Assembly: GCA_021805265.1 (NCBI GenBank) | Contig: JAJZFR010000432.1 | Span: 1 to 7,277, forward strand | Origin: Acidobacteriota bacterium | GTDB taxonomy: Bacteria > Acidobacteriota > Terriglobia > Terriglobales > Acidobacteriaceae | Length of the DNA stretch: 7,277 bases | Direction of reading: 5' to 3' | In this document: one piece after another, positions 6,049 to 7,277 of the stretch | Layout of the letters: the number at the start of each line of letters is the position of its first letter | Numbering within the stretch: position 1 is the stretch's first letter | Notes under the pieces: generated by a model | What the model saw: only the letters and a program-made list of their open reading frames with translations | Told to the model about the DNA's origin: nothing | Databases searched by the model: none | Translations under genes and position numbers: made by a program

Positions 6049-7277
6049 ATGACCATCATTCGGCAGCAAGACTTTATCGCGAGCGTGGCAGCCGCCTTGC
6101 AGTACATCAGCTATTACCATCCTGTGGATTACATCCGTCCGCTGGCAAAGGCTTATGAGCGTGAGCAGTCCCCGGCGGCAAAGGACGCGATAGCGCAGAT
6201 ATTGATCAACAGCCGGATGTGCGCCGAGGGTCACCGCCCCATCTGCCAGGATACCGGGATTGTGAACGCCTTTGTGAAGGTGGGCATGGAGGTTCGCTTC
6301 GACGCCGACCTTGACCTCCAGGCAATGGTCGATGAGGGCGTCCGCCGGGCGTATCTCGACCCCGACAACAAGCTCCGCGGGTCCATCCTCGCGGACCCGG
6401 CAGGAGCGCGCAGGAATACCAAAGACAACACCCCGAGCGTGGTGAATGTCGAGTTGGTGCGCGGCAATACCGTCGAGGTTACCGTCGCGGCCAAGGGCGG
6501 TGGCTCCGAGGCGAAGAGCAAGTTCGTCATGCTCAATCCATCCGATTCGGTCGTCGATTGGGTGCTGCGGACGGTGCCCACCATGGGCGCGGGATGGTGT
6601 CCGCCGGGGATGCTGGGGATCGGCATTGGCGGCACCAGCGAAAAGGCCATGCTGCTGGCCAAGCAGTCCCTCATGGACCCGATCGATATTCAGGATCTCA
6701 TCGAGCGCGGGCCAAAGACGCGCGCCGAAGAGCTGCGGATCGAGCTCTACGACAAAGTCAACCGGCTCGGGATCGGCGCCCAGGGGCTGGGCGGATTGAC
6801 CACCGTGCTCGACGTCAAGGTACTCGATTATCCCTGCCACGCGGCCAACCTTCCCGTGGCCATGATTCCGAACTGCGCAGCCACCCGGCACGCTCATTTT
6901 GTCCTGGATGGCTCTGGGCCGGTCTATCTCGACCCGCCCTCCCTCGCCGATTGGCCCAGGCTGACCCATGACGTCTCCGGCGCGCGCCGGGTCAACCTGG
7001 ATACCGTTACGCGAGCCGAGGCTACCACCTGGAAGCCCGGCGAGGTGCTGCTCTTGACCGGACGCCTGCTCACCGGGCGCGACGCTGCCCATAAGCGGAT
7101 GACCGACATCCTCAGCCGGGGCGAAAAACTGCCCGTGGACTTCACCGACCGGTTTATTTATTACGTCGGTCCTGTAGACCCGGTCCGCGAGGAGGTGGTT
7201 GGCCCCGCAGGCCCCACGACGGCCACCCGTATGGATAAATTCACCCGCCAGATGCTCGCCGAGACCGGGCTGCTCGG
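6049..7277 (+). CDS. fumA: Class I (iron-sulfur) fumarate hydratase, 3' end missing
   Basis: Reversibly hydrates fumarate to malate in the TCA cycle. I translated this frame by hand: it is open from the ATG at 6049 to the right edge, giving 409 residues of an expected ~500. GGAG at 6036-6039 lies nine bases upstream of the ATG. Three conserved Cys, C66 (ICQDTG), C184 (GWCPPG) and C276 (PNCAATRH), match the residues that bind the [4Fe-4S] cluster; their spacing (118 and 92) is close to that of E. coli FumA (119 and 94). KGGGSEAKSKF (149-159) and GIGGTSEKA (192-200) are substrate/cluster-domain motifs. The beta domain begins about 310 and contains LLLTGRLLTGRDAAHKR (334-350) with the catalytic-region Arg-Asp. 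Alpha and beta parts are fused in one chain. The single-chain sequence resembles the ~507-residue class I enzymes common in betaproteobacteria, judged from memory. A 95-base gap with no clear promoter or terminator separates it from glmM. The symbol follows the class, not strict orthology to E. coli fumA. Confidence 0.94.
   Translation, partial: MTIIRQQDFIASVAAALQYISYYHPVDYIRPLAKAYEREQSPAAKDAIAQILINSRMCAEGHRPICQDTGIVNAFVKVGMEVRFDADLDLQAMVDEGVRRAYLDPDNKLRGSILADPAGARRNTKDNTPSVVNVELVRGNTVEVTVAAKGGGSEAKSKFVMLNPSDSVVDWVLRTVPTMGAGWCPPGMLGIGIGGTSEKAMLLAKQSLMDPIDIQDLIERGPKTRAEELRIELYDKVNRLGIGAQGLGGLTTVLDVKVLDYPCHAANLPVAMIPNCAATRHAHFVLDGSGPVYLDPPSLADWPRLTHDVSGARRVNLDTVTRAEATTWKPGEVLLLTGRLLTGRDAAHKRMTDILSRGEKLPVDFTDRFIYYVGPVDPVREEVVGPAGPTTATRMDKFTRQMLAETGLL

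Noticed and set aside
6025..7092. 355-codon open frame on the minus strand
   Set aside because: It is antisense to the fumarase frame, which has all three cluster cysteines and continuous family similarity. The minus translation has no recognisable domain.

Overview
The window reads as chromosomal DNA of an acidobacterium, most likely of the Terriglobia (Granulicella/Terriglobus/Acidobacterium-type). The main clue is a tandem pair of secreted proteins of the 'VWFA-related Acidobacterial domain' type, supported by high GC content and the general look of the housekeeping proteins. This assignment comes from family recognition by eye, not from a search.

Layout. Bases 1-2946 hold four genes on the minus strand. 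Read in their own direction they are: a nickel/cobalt-type permease (2946-2209, GTG start), a small Cys-rich GDCCVxC protein (2193-1969) 15 bases behind it, a full-length secreted VWFA-related protein (1893-751), and a second, closely related VWFA-related protein (from 601) that runs off the left edge. Bases 3075-7277 hold three plus-strand housekeeping genes: xseA (exonuclease VII large subunit), glmM (phosphoglucosamine mutase, ATGA overlap with xseA) and a class I fumarase that runs off the right edge. The two groups diverge from a gap of about 128 bases at 2947-3074. That gap carries a candidate minus-strand promoter with a perfect 10-base palindrome in its spacer.

How the genes may work together. 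The permease and the Cys-rich protein look like one transcription unit, and a strong GC-rich hairpin straddles the Cys-rich gene's stop codon. A membrane metal carrier followed by a small thiol-rich protein suggests a metal uptake/handling pair, which is an inference. The VWFA paralogs are roughly 55% identical over the shared ~145 residues, carry signal peptides and lack the canonical MIDAS serines; they look like a local duplication. xseA, glmM and the fumarase serve unrelated pathways (DNA repair, cell-wall precursor synthesis, TCA cycle) and seem to share only a strand, although xseA and glmM are translationally overlapped.

I see no tRNA, rRNA, insertion sequence, CRISPR array or phage gene. 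No stretch longer than 300 bases lacks a gene. The window is mostly ordinary; the permease/GDCCVxC pair and its control region are the parts most worth a second look.
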